The translations under genes and the position numbers were made by a program. A DNA stretch of 64,000 bases from Gammaproteobacteria bacterium UBA5109 (GTDB lineage: Bacteria; Pseudomonadota; Gammaproteobacteria; Pseudomonadales; Pseudohongiellaceae): contig DHZH01000003.1 of assembly GCA_002414385.1 (NCBI GenBank), positions 171,068 to 235,067 of the forward strand, written 5' to 3'. Below, piece by piece: positions 35,699 to 43,992 of this stretch (position 1 is its first letter; every line of letters begins with the position of its first letter). The notes below the pieces were generated by a model. It saw only the letters and a program-made list of their open reading frames with translations, ran no database searches and was not told the DNA's origin.

Positions 35699-36538
35699 GT
35701 GAAGACAATAAATCAGGAGAAGGCTATCAAGTTTCAATTACGGCAGTGTCTGCTTACCATATTCGTCCTGTTTGCAGTCAATCTGCTACTGCTTGATTCA
35801 GCACAGGCGCAGATCAGGCCTTACACGCCCAGAAGTTTCTCAACAGTCCCCCCTGATCCGGACGGGGCAGAGTTTTACTTTGCCCGCCTGATCTACGGGA
35901 CTGGCAACTTCAGGGGTCGCGGCGGCTGGACAGTTGATATGCCGGAAGCGGAACACTATTTCATGAATGGTATAACCCGGCTGACCGAGGTTGATGGTTC
36001 GCTGGTAAACATGAGTAATATGGAAGGCAGCCAGCTGATAAATCTGGAGGATCGAAATATTTTCGATTATCCCTTCCTGTATGCCGTGGAAGTCGGTGGC
36101 TGGAGTCTGAATACTGAAGAAATTGCCATATTGCGGGAATACCTGCTCAAGGGTGGCTTCCTGATCGTTGATGATTTTCATGGCTCTTATGAGTGGAGCG
36201 GTTTCATGGCTACCATGCAGCGTATTTTTCCTGACCGCCCTGTGGTCGATATTCCCCACGATGATGAAGTGTTTCAGGTTGTCTACCAACTGGATCCTAC
36301 TATCCAGATACCCGGTATCAGCCCCCTAAGCCGTGGCGTCACCTGGGAGCGTGACGGCAGAGACCCGACCTATCGTGGTATATATGATGACAGGGGGCGA
36401 CTGATGGTTGCCATTAATCACAACATGGACCTGGGTGATGCCTGGGAGCATGCTGATACGCCGGGCTATCCGCAGAGTTTGACGGCGATGGCATATAGGT
36501 TTGCCGTAAACTACGTCATTTATAGTTTGACGCATTAA
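35699..36538 (+). CDS. DUF4159 domain exported protein
   Basis: 279 residues if started at GTG 35699. The only good ribosome-binding site, AGGAGAAGG, lies inside this frame at 35715-35722 and is followed four bases later by ATC AAG TTT (35726), where a 270-residue protein with a model signal peptide (KFQLRQCLLTIFVLF, ending AQA) would begin; no ATG, GTG or TTG is close. So either GTG is used without a good site or ATC is the start. Residues about 45-270 are a DUF4159 domain (FYFARLIYGTGNF, LKGGFLIVDDFHG, HDDEVF). Function unknown; some relatives sit near MoxR/BatA-type genes, which are absent here. Confidence 0.75.
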   Translation: MKTINQEKAIKFQLRQCLLTIFVLFAVNLLLLDSAQAQIRPYTPRSFSTVPPDPDGAEFYFARLIYGTGNFRGRGGWTVDMPEAEHYFMNGITRLTEVDGSLVNMSNMEGSQLINLEDRNIFDYPFLYAVEVGGWSLNTEEIAILREYLLKGGFLIVDDFHGSYEWSGFMATMQRIFPDRPVVDIPHDDEVFQVVYQLDPTIQIPGISPLSRGVTWERDGRDPTYRGIYDDRGRLMVAINHNMDLGDAWEHADTPGYPQSLTAMAYRFAVNYVIYSLTH

Positions 36539-36740
36539 CGACTGAAGTTACAGCGCTCGTGACGCTTCCTGAAAATTCAGCTTTCTCTAACTTTTTACTA
36601 TAAAAATACTAGCAGCTAGCAGTGCTGAGTTTAATTCTGCGCACAATTCCCACATTAGCTGTTTGAATTGTTTTTTTCTGTCGATAATCTTTATTTTGAA
36701 TAGTATGCTTTTGCAAGGATTCAATATACAAAGGTAAACC

Positions 36741-37835
36741 ATGAAAAAGTTTATTCTTGTCTTTTCGGTTCTGCTGCTAAGTCAGAACCTGTTTGCCGCC
36801 AGCGATGACGAGCTGGTGGAACGGGCGCGGGCGATTCACGAGCGGGTGATGACCCTGGATACGCATGTGGATATTCCTTTTAATTTTGCCAGTAGTGAAC
36901 ACGATCCGCTGGATGCTGAGGCTCAGGTGAATCTGCAGACCATGCGCAGTGGCGGGCTGGATAATGTATTTTTCATAGTCTATGTCGGGCAGGAATTACG
37001 TAATGATCGTACCTACCTGGGAGCCAGGGCTGATGCCCTGACCAAGTTTGATGCGATTCATCGGCTGGTGGACCTGTATCCGGATGAGATTGGTCTGGCG
37101 ACAACGGCAGGTCAGGCAAGACAGCTTTATGCCGAGGGCAAGCTGGTGGCAATGATCGGGGTGGAAAACGGCTTTTCCATTGGTCAGGATCTGAGCGCTT
37201 TGGCCGAGTTTAAAGCGCGGGGAGCGGCTTATTTTGGCCTGGTACACAACGGCCATAATGACATTGCCGACTCGGCACAGGCACAGGAACGTTTTGCTGA
37301 TGTGCCCAGCGAACATGAGGGCCTCAGTGATTTCGGATACCAGGTTGTCGATGAACTGAACCGTCTGGGAATACTGGTAGACATCTCACACGCTTCAAAG
37401 CAAAGCATGCTGGATGCGACACGCCATTCCGCTGCGCCGGTCATTGCGTCTCATTCCAGCGTTAACGGGGTCTACGTACATCCCAGAAATCTGGACGATG
37501 AACAATTACTGGCCATTCAGGAAAACGGCGGTGTGGTGCAGATTGTAGCCTTTGATACCTATCTCAATGAGGGTCGTGGCACGGCAAGTGTCAGCGAGCT
37601 GGTGGACCACATAGATTACACCGTGGAACTGATCGGCGTAGAACACGTGGGTATTTCCTCCGACTTTGGCGGTGGTGGGGGTATTGCCGGCTGGAACGGA
37701 GCGGATGAAACCTTTAACGTAACGCTGGAGCTGGTCAGGCGCGGATACAGTGAAGAAGAGATTGGCATGATCTGGAGCGGCAATGTCCTGCGAATTCTGG
37801 AACAGGCTGAAAACCTTGCTGCCCGCCTGAACTGA
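36741..37835 (+). CDS. Membrane dipeptidase (peptidase M19)
   Basis: 364 residues with a signal peptide (1-19, ending LFAA). Family motifs: LDTHVDIPF for the first zinc pair, GVENGFSIG, LVHNGHND and LVDISHAS, then SHSSVNGV and a C-terminal GISSDFGGGG. Renal-dipeptidase-type enzymes cleave dipeptides with a binuclear zinc centre, here probably in the periplasm. Its stop is immediately followed by the end of the convergent patatin gene. Confidence 0.9.
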   Translation: MKKFILVFSVLLLSQNLFAASDDELVERARAIHERVMTLDTHVDIPFNFASSEHDPLDAEAQVNLQTMRSGGLDNVFFIVYVGQELRNDRTYLGARADALTKFDAIHRLVDLYPDEIGLATTAGQARQLYAEGKLVAMIGVENGFSIGQDLSALAEFKARGAAYFGLVHNGHNDIADSAQAQERFADVPSEHEGLSDFGYQVVDELNRLGILVDISHASKQSMLDATRHSAAPVIASHSSVNGVYVHPRNLDDEQLLAIQENGGVVQIVAFDTYLNEGRGTASVSELVDHIDYTVELIGVEHVGISSDFGGGGGIAGWNGADETFNVTLELVRRGYSEEEIGMIWSGNVLRILEQAENLAARLN

Positions 37836-38720
37836 TTAATACCCTTCTATATCCTCAAGCACCTTGCGGGCTTTTTTTCGGCCGATTTCTATAATTTCCC
37901 CGGCTCGGTGAAATTCATGGAACATGCAGATTGTGTGAGGGATATTGATCATGATATCCGCTTTATAAAGCGATAAATGATGCCGGGTCAGTGCATTCTG
38001 AGTGATTTCAAATGCCTTCGACATGATCTCGATCATGCTCTGGGTTTCCGCTTTACCGGTTTTGTTAAAAAGCCTGCCCAGGGATTTGATAATTGCCGGT
38101 CTTCCGTTCTCTGAAATCTCCAGATCCTTTTCCCGGTAATGGTTGGTTTCTTCGGCATTGACATCTACCATGACAGTCAAATCACTGATGGTTTTTAAAG
38201 AAGGGGCAAGCGGTACAGGATTCAGCAGGCCGCCATCGACCAGTGTCATGCCCCGGTATTGATGTGGTGTGAAAATACCGGGGATGGCAATGCTGGCCCG
38301 TATAGCATCAAACAGTTTGCCCTCACTGATCCAGACTTCCGTTGAACGATTCAGGTTAACTGCTACCGCTGTAAAGTCGATATCCAGTTCTTCAATATCC
38401 TTTTCACCAAGCAGATCACTGAGCTTTTTGATCAGGGCCTGTCCCTTGACCAGTCCGCCACCGGAAAAATTCCAGTCCAGCAGGGAGAAGATATCGGACT
38501 GGGACAGTCCTCTGACCCAGGACTCATATTCATCCAGCTTGCCCATGGCATAAATGCCGCCAACCAATGCGCCCATGGAGCTGCCGCAGATTGATTTGAT
38601 TTTCAGCCCGGCGGCTTCCAGTTCCTGAATCACACCGATGTGGGCCAGTCCTCTTGCTCCGCCGGAGCCCAGTACCAGGGAAATCTCTTTGGCAGTTTTA
38701 TTTTCTCTTTCTTGCGTCAT
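37836..38720 (-). CDS. Patatin-like phospholipase, RssA type
   Basis: 294 residues. Oxyanion loop GSGGARGLAHIG near 19-30, nucleophile serine in GSSMGALVGG near 45-54, and the catalytic Asp in DGGLLNPVP near 172. No signal peptide, so likely cytoplasmic or membrane-associated. Small RssA-like patatins act as lipid acyl hydrolases, and their natural substrate is usually unknown. The C-terminus is positively charged. Confidence 0.88.
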   Translation of the reverse strand: MTQERENKTAKEISLVLGSGGARGLAHIGVIQELEAAGLKIKSICGSSMGALVGGIYAMGKLDEYESWVRGLSQSDIFSLLDWNFSGGGLVKGQALIKKLSDLLGEKDIEELDIDFTAVAVNLNRSTEVWISEGKLFDAIRASIAIPGIFTPHQYRGMTLVDGGLLNPVPLAPSLKTISDLTVMVDVNAEETNHYREKDLEISENGRPAIIKSLGRLFNKTGKAETQSMIEIMSKAFEITQNALTRHHLSLYKADIMINIPHTICMFHEFHRAGEIIEIGRKKARKVLEDIEGY

Positions 38721-38786
38721 GACACTTTATTCCGGAAAATGAAGTTTCATCACCCGGTAATGTTTATCCCAGGCGGAGTTCAATAA

Positions 38787-39281
38787 TTGAAGATCAAGTA
38801 TAGTGTGTTAGGCCTGCTGCTATCCATGCCCTTGTTGGCAGCAGATGCTGATTTGCCGGCTTTTGCCGACTTTCCGGTCAACACCGGTGAGCAGCGTTTA
38901 CAGTCAATTGATTTTGACAGCCACCCTGAAGCCAGAAATTTTCGTACCCGGTTGGAATACAACCTGAATGAAACGGCTAACTTTGCCGGGCACTATATTC
39001 TCACTTCCTGGGGCTGCGGCACCATGTGCCAGATGATTGCCCTGATTGATGTGAACAATGGTGAAGTATTCATGCCACCTGAACTGGTCAGCAGCCTGGG
39101 ATTTTGTTACCGCCGGGACAGTTCCATGCTGATATTAAACCCGGTGCAGGATCTGGAAGAGATGTTTGGTGATCAGGTTCCTGCCTGGTTCAATATGCTT
39201 TACTACCAGTGGGATGGTGAGCAGGTGCAGCAATTGCTCGAAACCCGGGAACCGGTGATTGAAGATTGCGATTTTTTTTAG
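38787..39281 (+). CDS. Small secreted protein of unknown function
   Basis: 164 residues from TTG 38787, supported by AGGCGGA at 38771-38777 and a clean signal peptide (KIKYSVLGLLLSMPLLAAD). The core NFAGHYILTSWGCGTMCQ, with two nearby cysteines, recalls a widespread uncharacterised group of exported proteins with an FAGHY...WGCG.GC pattern; a third cysteine is in GFCYRRD and a fourth in the tail. No enzyme motif is recognised. Divergent from the patatin gene. Confidence 0.65.
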   Translation: MKIKYSVLGLLLSMPLLAADADLPAFADFPVNTGEQRLQSIDFDSHPEARNFRTRLEYNLNETANFAGHYILTSWGCGTMCQMIALIDVNNGEVFMPPELVSSLGFCYRRDSSMLILNPVQDLEEMFGDQVPAWFNMLYYQWDGEQVQQLLETREPVIEDCDFF

Positions 39282-39342
39282 GGGCTTTTCTTTTTTAATC
39301 AGCAAGAGGCAGCTGGTGTCCGGGCTGTATGGCCAATCAGCT

Positions 39343-39368
39343 TGAAAGAGTTGACTGAAAGAGTTGAC
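39343..39368. repeat. 13-bp tandem duplication
   Basis: TGAAAGAGTTGAC occurs twice head to tail at 39343-39355 and 39356-39368, in the short gap between two convergent genes. Confidence 0.9.
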
Positions 39369-39388
39369 TGAAGCGGAGATCAAAAAAA

Positions 39389-39410
39389 AGCCTGCATCAG
39401 CAGGCTTTTT
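39389..39410. terminator. Bidirectional terminator
   Basis: Stem AAGCCTGC / GCAGGCTT with an ATCA loop (39389-39408). It has T residues after it on the plus strand and eight A residues before it, which are T on the minus strand, so it can end both converging transcripts. Confidence 0.85.
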
Positions 39411-39425
39411 AATCCGGTGAAGAGA

Positions 39426-40274
39426 TTACTGTGCTTCGACTATCAGCCCATCAAGGCCGCGCTGCACATGCAGGTCCGCCCAGTTGTAATCATTTCTGAG
39501 CATCTGCTCTATGTCAGCGCGTGAGCTGCCGTTGGCCAGCATATCCCGAACCTGAATACGCAGAGTCAGGGTCTGATCACGAAACTCAGCCATTGCTGCT
39601 TTGTTGGTGACATCCCCATGACCGGGAACCACGGTATCAAAATCCAGCCGCAGGACTTCATCAAGAGTACGGGTCCAGGCCCGGGCTGAACCGCCACCGG
39701 CATAGTCAATCAATTGTGGCACACTGGCACCGTAAGTGAACATGTCACCGGCTGTCAGTACCCTGTGTTCAGGAAAATACACAACCACGTCGCCGTCAGT
39801 ATGTGAGCGACCGAAGCGGAATACTTCTGCGACTTTGCCTCCCAGATGCACAAAGGCATGTTCATCCAGAGTGATATCGGGCAGGCCAGGCTGACTGGCT
39901 TCAATCATTTTAAGACGGGCATTCTCAGAGGCCACGACCACAGTACCATCGTTCTGGGCCTGCTCATTACCACCGGTATGATCGCCATGATAATGGGTAT
40001 TGATGACATATTTCACCGGCTGATCTGTCAGGGTGCCAATCATGGCCATCATGTTGTCGTAATCCCAGGCAAATTTGTTGTCTACCATGATCACGCCTTC
40101 ATCCGTCAGCAAAACGGTGACATTGCCGGGAACAAAAGGGTTGCTGATAACATAGAGGTCATCCTGGACTTCCACCAGTGTCAGTTCTGAGGGTTGTGGC
40201 TGGGCAGCAGCAAAGGAGCCAAGCAGAACAAGGGCAGCAGCCCATATTACAGATCTGTTTCTTGTACACTTCAT
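39426..40274 (-). CDS. Exported metallo-beta-lactamase-fold hydrolase
   Basis: 282 residues with a signal peptide (about 1-24, ending FAAAQ). Zinc motif THYHGDHTGG near 93-102, later SHTDGDVVVYFP and GHGDVT. These place it in the MBL-fold superfamily, close to the quinoprotein-relay (SoxH-like) and B3-like branch. Substrate unknown; the fold serves lactams, thioesters and lactones. Its start is next to the divergent ilvI promoter region. Confidence 0.85.
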   Translation of the reverse strand: MKCTRNRSVIWAAALVLLGSFAAAQPQPSELTLVEVQDDLYVISNPFVPGNVTVLLTDEGVIMVDNKFAWDYDNMMAMIGTLTDQPVKYVINTHYHGDHTGGNEQAQNDGTVVVASENARLKMIEASQPGLPDITLDEHAFVHLGGKVAEVFRFGRSHTDGDVVVYFPEHRVLTAGDMFTYGASVPQLIDYAGGGSARAWTRTLDEVLRLDFDTVVPGHGDVTNKAAMAEFRDQTLTLRIQVRDMLANGSSRADIEQMLRNDYNWADLHVQRGLDGLIVEAQ

Positions 40275-40365
40275 GATCGACTGATTCCTGTCAGAATTGA
40301 AAACCGCAGCTTACGTAATCCTCTCGTCAAGCACAACGGCAGAGACCCTGAACAGTGTATTTTTC

Positions 40366-40393
40366 TTGACATTAAGCTGATTAGTACCATAAT
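40366..40393 (+). promoter_or_regulatory. Sigma-70 promoter of the ilvIH operon
   Basis: Perfect -35 TTGACA at 40366-40371, 16-base spacer, -10 CATAAT at 40388-40393. Transcription would begin near 40400, leaving a leader of about 330 bases before ilvI. Confidence 0.75.
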
Positions 40394-40654
40394 GGCGGCC
40401 TGGATTTGGTGGATAGACTGACTGATTACCCTTCGGTTCAGGCGAGTCCCAAGCGATTCTATAAGAATCTTGGTGATTACCCCATAAGACCCAACTGAAA
40501 GCAGTAGGCCTGACGCAAGGTCATATTCAGTTCCCTGATGCGTTATCTCGCATTGGTCCGAAAGGTCCTGATATAAACAGGTCCGCAGGAGTTTAACCAG
40601 AACTCTCCAATTTCAGAATTTCGCTCAGCAAAGTTCATTGTGAACCATGTTCAT

Positions 40655-40717
40655 ATGAATATTTTGCTGCGTTTGCTGTTGCGAAAATTGCAGGTTCGCA
40701 ACATAAAGACAATATGA
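40655..40717 (+). CDS. ilvIH leader peptide, Leu/Ile/Val rich
   Basis: ATG at 40655 and TGA at 40715-40717 enclose 20 residues, of which six are Leu, three Ile and one Val. Five leucine codons (TTG CTG, TTG CTG TTG) are bunched in codons 4-9, ahead of a perfect 8-bp hairpin that overlaps codons 8-16. This is the expected arrangement for ribosome-stalling control of branched-chain amino acid genes. The peptide ends 15 bases before ilvI. No strong ribosome-binding site is visible, which lowers certainty. Confidence 0.6.
   Translation: MNILLRLLLRKLQVRNIKTI
40678..40702 (+). promoter_or_regulatory. Candidate attenuation hairpin before ilvI
   Basis: GTTGCGAA (40678-40685) pairs perfectly with TTCGCAAC (40695-40702) around a nine-base loop. 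It overlaps the second half of the leader peptide frame. There is no T tract, so it would act by blocking or freeing downstream sequence near the ilvI ribosome-binding site rather than as a plain terminator. Confidence 0.5.
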
Positions 40718-40732
40718 AAGAGGACTAAAACG

Positions 40733-42457
40733 GTGGAAATGTTATCTGGTGGAGACATGCTGATTCGTGCCCTGCATGATGAAGGCGTTGAGCTGATTTT
40801 TGGTTACCCCGGCGGGGCAGCCTTGCATATTTACGATGCAATTTTTAATCAGGATAAAGTCGAACACATTCTGGTACGCCATGAACAGGCAGCAACTCAT
40901 GCGGCTGACGGTTATGCGCGTGCGACAGGCAAGCCCGGCGTAGTGCTGGTGACTTCAGGTCCTGGAGCAACCAATGCCATTACCGGTATTGCCACGGCCT
41001 ATATGGATTCCATACCGATGGTGGTGATTTCCGGGCAGGTTACCCGCGATGCCATTGGATCGGATGCTTTTCAGGAAACCGACATGGTTGGTGTTTCCCG
41101 TCCCGTGGTGAAACACAGTTTCATGGCGCAGAAAGCCGAAGACATTCCGTCCATTGTTAAAAAGGCTTTCCATATCGCCACGACAGGCCGTCCGGGTCCG
41201 GTTGTTATCGATATTCCCAAAGATGTCACTGAGCCAAGTGAACAGTATCCCTATGAGTACCCGGAAACGCTGAAAATCCGCTCCTACATACCACCGCAAA
41301 AAGGCCATACCGGGCAGATCAAAAAAGCGGTTGAAGTATTGCTGTCGGCGAAAAAGCCGATTATTTATGCCGGTGGTGGTGTGATTCAGGGTGAGGGATC
41401 AGAGGAAGTAACCAGGCTGGCTCGTTCCCTGGGTTATCCGATCACCAATACCCTGATGGGACTGGGCTGCTACCCCGCGACTGATAAACAGTTCCTCGGC
41501 ATGCTGGGTATGCACGGTACCTATGAAGCCAATATGGCCATGCATGAAGCGGATGTGATTCTGGCTGTGGGCGCACGATTTGATGACCGGGTGACCAATT
41601 CTGATGTCAGCAAATTCTGTCCGAATGCGACGATTCTGCACATTGATATTGATCCGGCGTCCATTTCCAAAACAGTCACAGCACACGTGCCGATTGTCGG
41701 ACCGGTCAAAGCGGTACTGAAGGAAATGAATGAGCAAATCAAGGCTTCTTCCACCAAAGTGGACAAAGAAGCCCTGAAGACATGGTGGGAAAAGATAGAC
41801 CACTGGCGTGAACGCAAGTGTCTGGAAGTTGCTGCTGAAGGTGAAACCATCAAACCGCAACATGTGATCCAGGCATTGTATGAAGTCACCAATGGTGATG
41901 CCTATATTACTTCTGACGTGGGTCAGCACCAGATGTTTGCCGCACAGCATTACCACTTTGACAAGCCGCGACGCTGGATCAATTCCGGTGGTCTGGGCAC
42001 CATGGGTTTCGGTTTGCCGGCAGCAATGGGTGTGCAGCTGGCCTATCCGGATGCGACGGTTGCCTGTGTGACAGGTGAGGGCAGTATCCAGATGTGTATC
42101 CAGGAGCTGGCTACCTGCAAGCAATGCGCCTTGCCGGTAAAAATTGTCAACCTGAACAATGAAGCACTGGGCATGGTCAAGCAGTGGCAGGATATGCAGT
42201 ATGGCGGTCGGCATTCACAGAGTACCTATGCCGATTCCCTGCCGGACTTTATCAGGCTGGCTGAAGCATACGGGCATGAAGGGGTACGTATTGAAAAGCT
42301 CAGTGAACTGAAAGACAAGCTGGCGGAAGCTTTTGCCAAAAAAGACAAACTGGTATTCATCGATGTAGCCGTTGACCAGAGTGAGCATGTGTATCCGATG
42401 GCGATCAAGGGCGGCGCGATGAGTGAAATGTTTTTGAGTAAAACGGAGAGAACCTGA
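40733..42457 (+). CDS. ilvI: Acetolactate synthase large subunit
   Basis: 574 residues from GTG 40733 after AGAGGA at 40718-40723; ATG 40739 is the alternative. Thiamine-diphosphate enzyme with the three usual domains: GYPGGAALHIYDAI and the catalytic Glu in LVRHEQAATHAADG, a central FAD-binding part, and the cofactor motif GEGSIQM near 455. It joins two pyruvates, or pyruvate and 2-oxobutyrate, in the first common step of Val, Leu and Ile synthesis. Overlaps ilvH by TGATG. Probably controlled by the leader peptide upstream. Confidence 0.95.
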   Translation: MEMLSGGDMLIRALHDEGVELIFGYPGGAALHIYDAIFNQDKVEHILVRHEQAATHAADGYARATGKPGVVLVTSGPGATNAITGIATAYMDSIPMVVISGQVTRDAIGSDAFQETDMVGVSRPVVKHSFMAQKAEDIPSIVKKAFHIATTGRPGPVVIDIPKDVTEPSEQYPYEYPETLKIRSYIPPQKGHTGQIKKAVEVLLSAKKPIIYAGGGVIQGEGSEEVTRLARSLGYPITNTLMGLGCYPATDKQFLGMLGMHGTYEANMAMHEADVILAVGARFDDRVTNSDVSKFCPNATILHIDIDPASISKTVTAHVPIVGPVKAVLKEMNEQIKASSTKVDKEALKTWWEKIDHWRERKCLEVAAEGETIKPQHVIQALYEVTNGDAYITSDVGQHQMFAAQHYHFDKPRRWINSGGLGTMGFGLPAAMGVQLAYPDATVACVTGEGSIQMCIQELATCKQCALPVKIVNLNNEALGMVKQWQDMQYGGRHSQSTYADSLPDFIRLAEAYGHEGVRIEKLSELKDKLAEAFAKKDKLVFIDVAVDQSEHVYPMAIKGGAMSEMFLSKTERT

Positions 42458-42948
42458 TGCGACGAATAGTATCCGTATTATTGGAGAATGAGCCGGGCGC
42501 CCTGTCCCGCGTCGTCGGATTGTTCTCCCAACGCAACTACAACATCAACTCTTTGACAGTAGCGCCGACTGACGATGAAACCTTGTCACGTCTGACTCTG
42601 ACGACGGTTGGTGATGACCGCAAGATTGAACAGATCGTCAAACATCTGAACAAGATTGTCGATGTCGTGAAACTGGTTGACCTGACCGAAGGTTCTCACG
42701 TTGAGCGTGAACTGATGCTGATCAAGGTTAAAGTCAGTGGCGCCCAACGTGCCGAAGTCATGCGTCTGACAGAAATATTCCGGGGTGAAATTGTCGATGT
42801 TACACCGACGATTTACATCGTGCAGATGACCGGTACCAGTGACAAACTGGATGCCTTCATCGCTGCACTGGAAGGCACGACCATTCTGGAAGTTGCCCGT
42901 ACCGGCGTGTCCGGTATTTCCCGTGCAGAAAAGACCCTGAGTCTTTAA
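42457..42948 (+). CDS. ilvH: Acetolactate synthase small (regulatory) subunit
   Basis: 163 residues. N-terminal ACT domain (RRIVSVLLENEPGALSRVVGLF, with the NINSLTVAPT strand) that binds valine and signals end-product inhibition, and the C-terminal domain that activates the large subunit. The start codon overlaps the ilvI stop, ensuring matched supply. ilvC, which usually follows directly, lies 15 kb away on the other strand. A terminator follows at 42987. Confidence 0.95.
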   Translation: MRRIVSVLLENEPGALSRVVGLFSQRNYNINSLTVAPTDDETLSRLTLTTVGDDRKIEQIVKHLNKIVDVVKLVDLTEGSHVERELMLIKVKVSGAQRAEVMRLTEIFRGEIVDVTPTIYIVQMTGTSDKLDAFIAALEGTTILEVARTGVSGISRAEKTLSL

Positions 42949-42986
42949 GACTGTATTCAGTTGCCACAAGCGACTGTAGTCTTGAA

Positions 42987-43012
42987 AAGCCGGCTGATCG
43001 CCGGCTTTTTTT
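42987..43012 (+). terminator. Terminator of ilvIH
   Basis: Stem AAGCCGGC / GCCGGCTT with a five-base loop, followed by seven T residues. Confidence 0.9.
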
Positions 43013-43121
43013 ATGGACAGAAAAATCAAAGATTCTGGCCCCTTTGCTTGATAGTGTTAATATGGATTGCAGGACAAACTTTGCATCGTATTTATTTAAC
43101 AAAGACTTGGCAGGTCAGACG

Positions 43122-43628
43122 ATGAATAAAAATATAATAATCATGAGTTTCGTGTTGGGGCTGATATCCTTTCCGTCCTTGAGCCAGGAAAGATCCTCGG
43201 AAGAGAGACAAATCATTGCCATTCTGGATGACTTTCATGACGCAGCGGCGCAGGCAGATGCAGAACGCTACCTTGCCCATTTTACTGATAATGCCGTGTT
43301 TATTGGCACCGATGAACAAGAACGCTGGCCGCTGGTGCCTGATTTTGCTGACTATGTTGCCAGGGGCTTTGCAGCCGGCGGCTGGGACTATTCTTCGATT
43401 AATAAAAATATCAGTTTTTCCAGCGATGGATCAGTGGCCTGGTTCGATGAAATAAGTATCAGTAACAGTAATGGAGGTCATTTCCGTGGTTCCGGGGTGC
43501 TGGAAAATATTAACGGCGAGTGGAAAATCGCCCAGTACGTGCTCAGCTTCATCGTGTATAACGAGTTGTGGGAAGAGGTGCTGGAATTAAATTCCACCGA
43601 ACGGGAAAATCAGCAGAGACTGAGATAA
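43122..43628 (+). CDS. Exported NTF2-like (SnoaL/DUF4440 type) protein
   Basis: 168 residues from ATG 43122, chosen because it gives a signal peptide (KNIIIMSFVLGLISFPSLSQ); the longer frame from 43044 does not. Residues about 28-150 show the cone-like NTF2 fold: IIAILDDFHDAAAQADAERY, LAHFTDNAVFIGTD, then GSVAWFDEI and a GEWKIAQYVLSF strand. Proteins of this group are small-molecule binders or enzymes; no catalytic assignment is possible. Stands alone between ilvH and the symporter pair. Confidence 0.75.
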   Translation: MNKNIIIMSFVLGLISFPSLSQERSSEERQIIAILDDFHDAAAQADAERYLAHFTDNAVFIGTDEQERWPLVPDFADYVARGFAAGGWDYSSINKNISFSSDGSVAWFDEISISNSNGGHFRGSGVLENINGEWKIAQYVLSFIVYNELWEEVLELNSTERENQQRLR

Positions 43629-43661
43629 CACTGCAAATAAAGTTCAAACGGGAAATGCCTC

Positions 43662-43946
43662 ATGTCCAATAACGACAATCACTACTGGAAAGAAAATATC
43701 CGCATCCTGAGCATACTGCTCGGCATCTGGTTTGTAGTGTCTTTTCTTATGTCGGTTATTTTTGTCGATCAGCTTGATGTGATTCGCATTGGCGGTTTCG
43801 GTTTTGGTTTCTGGATGGCACAGCAGGGCTCTATTTATATTTATGTGATCCTTATTTTTGTTTATCTCAAGTTGATGGACAGGCTGGATAAAAAATACCA
43901 TCACGAAGAAAAAGATATTCTCGAAGAAGAAAACCGCATCGACTGA
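43662..43946 (+). CDS. DUF4212 small subunit of a sodium/solute symporter
   Basis: 94 residues with two transmembrane helices (about 15-35 and 53-73) and an acidic, lysine-rich tail. The HYWKENIRI...WFVVSF and FGFWMAQQGSIYIYV segments are diagnostic for DUF4212, which nearly always precedes an SSS symporter of the VC_2705 group and is thought to be its partner in the inner membrane. The symporter gene starts 46 bases downstream. Confidence 0.9.
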   Translation: MSNNDNHYWKENIRILSILLGIWFVVSFLMSVIFVDQLDVIRIGGFGFGFWMAQQGSIYIYVILIFVYLKLMDRLDKKYHHEEKDILEEENRID

Positions 43947-43992
43947 CAAGCGCTGGCAATGATAATTCTGATAAAAGAAGCTGACTGACGAC

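Larger units (their letters stand above)
40400..40732 (+). ncRNA. Long structured leader of ilvIH
   Basis: About 330 bases of likely 5' leader with no long gene. Visible hairpins are at 40449-40473 (CCAA-GATTC / GAATC-TTGG), ATGCG/CGCAT at about 40538-40553, GGAGTT/AACTC at about 40588-40605, and GTTGCGAA/TTCGCAAC at 40678-40702. The 3' part encodes a leader peptide. A conserved leader motif called ilvB-OMG has been described upstream of ilvB in oligotrophic marine gammaproteobacteria; this may be an example, but I cannot match it to the model by eye. Confidence 0.5.

Noticed and set aside
40400..40640. 6S RNA or tRNA-like element in the ilvIH leader
   Set aside because: The hairpins do not assemble into the long rod of 6S RNA or a cloverleaf; better explained as an mRNA leader.
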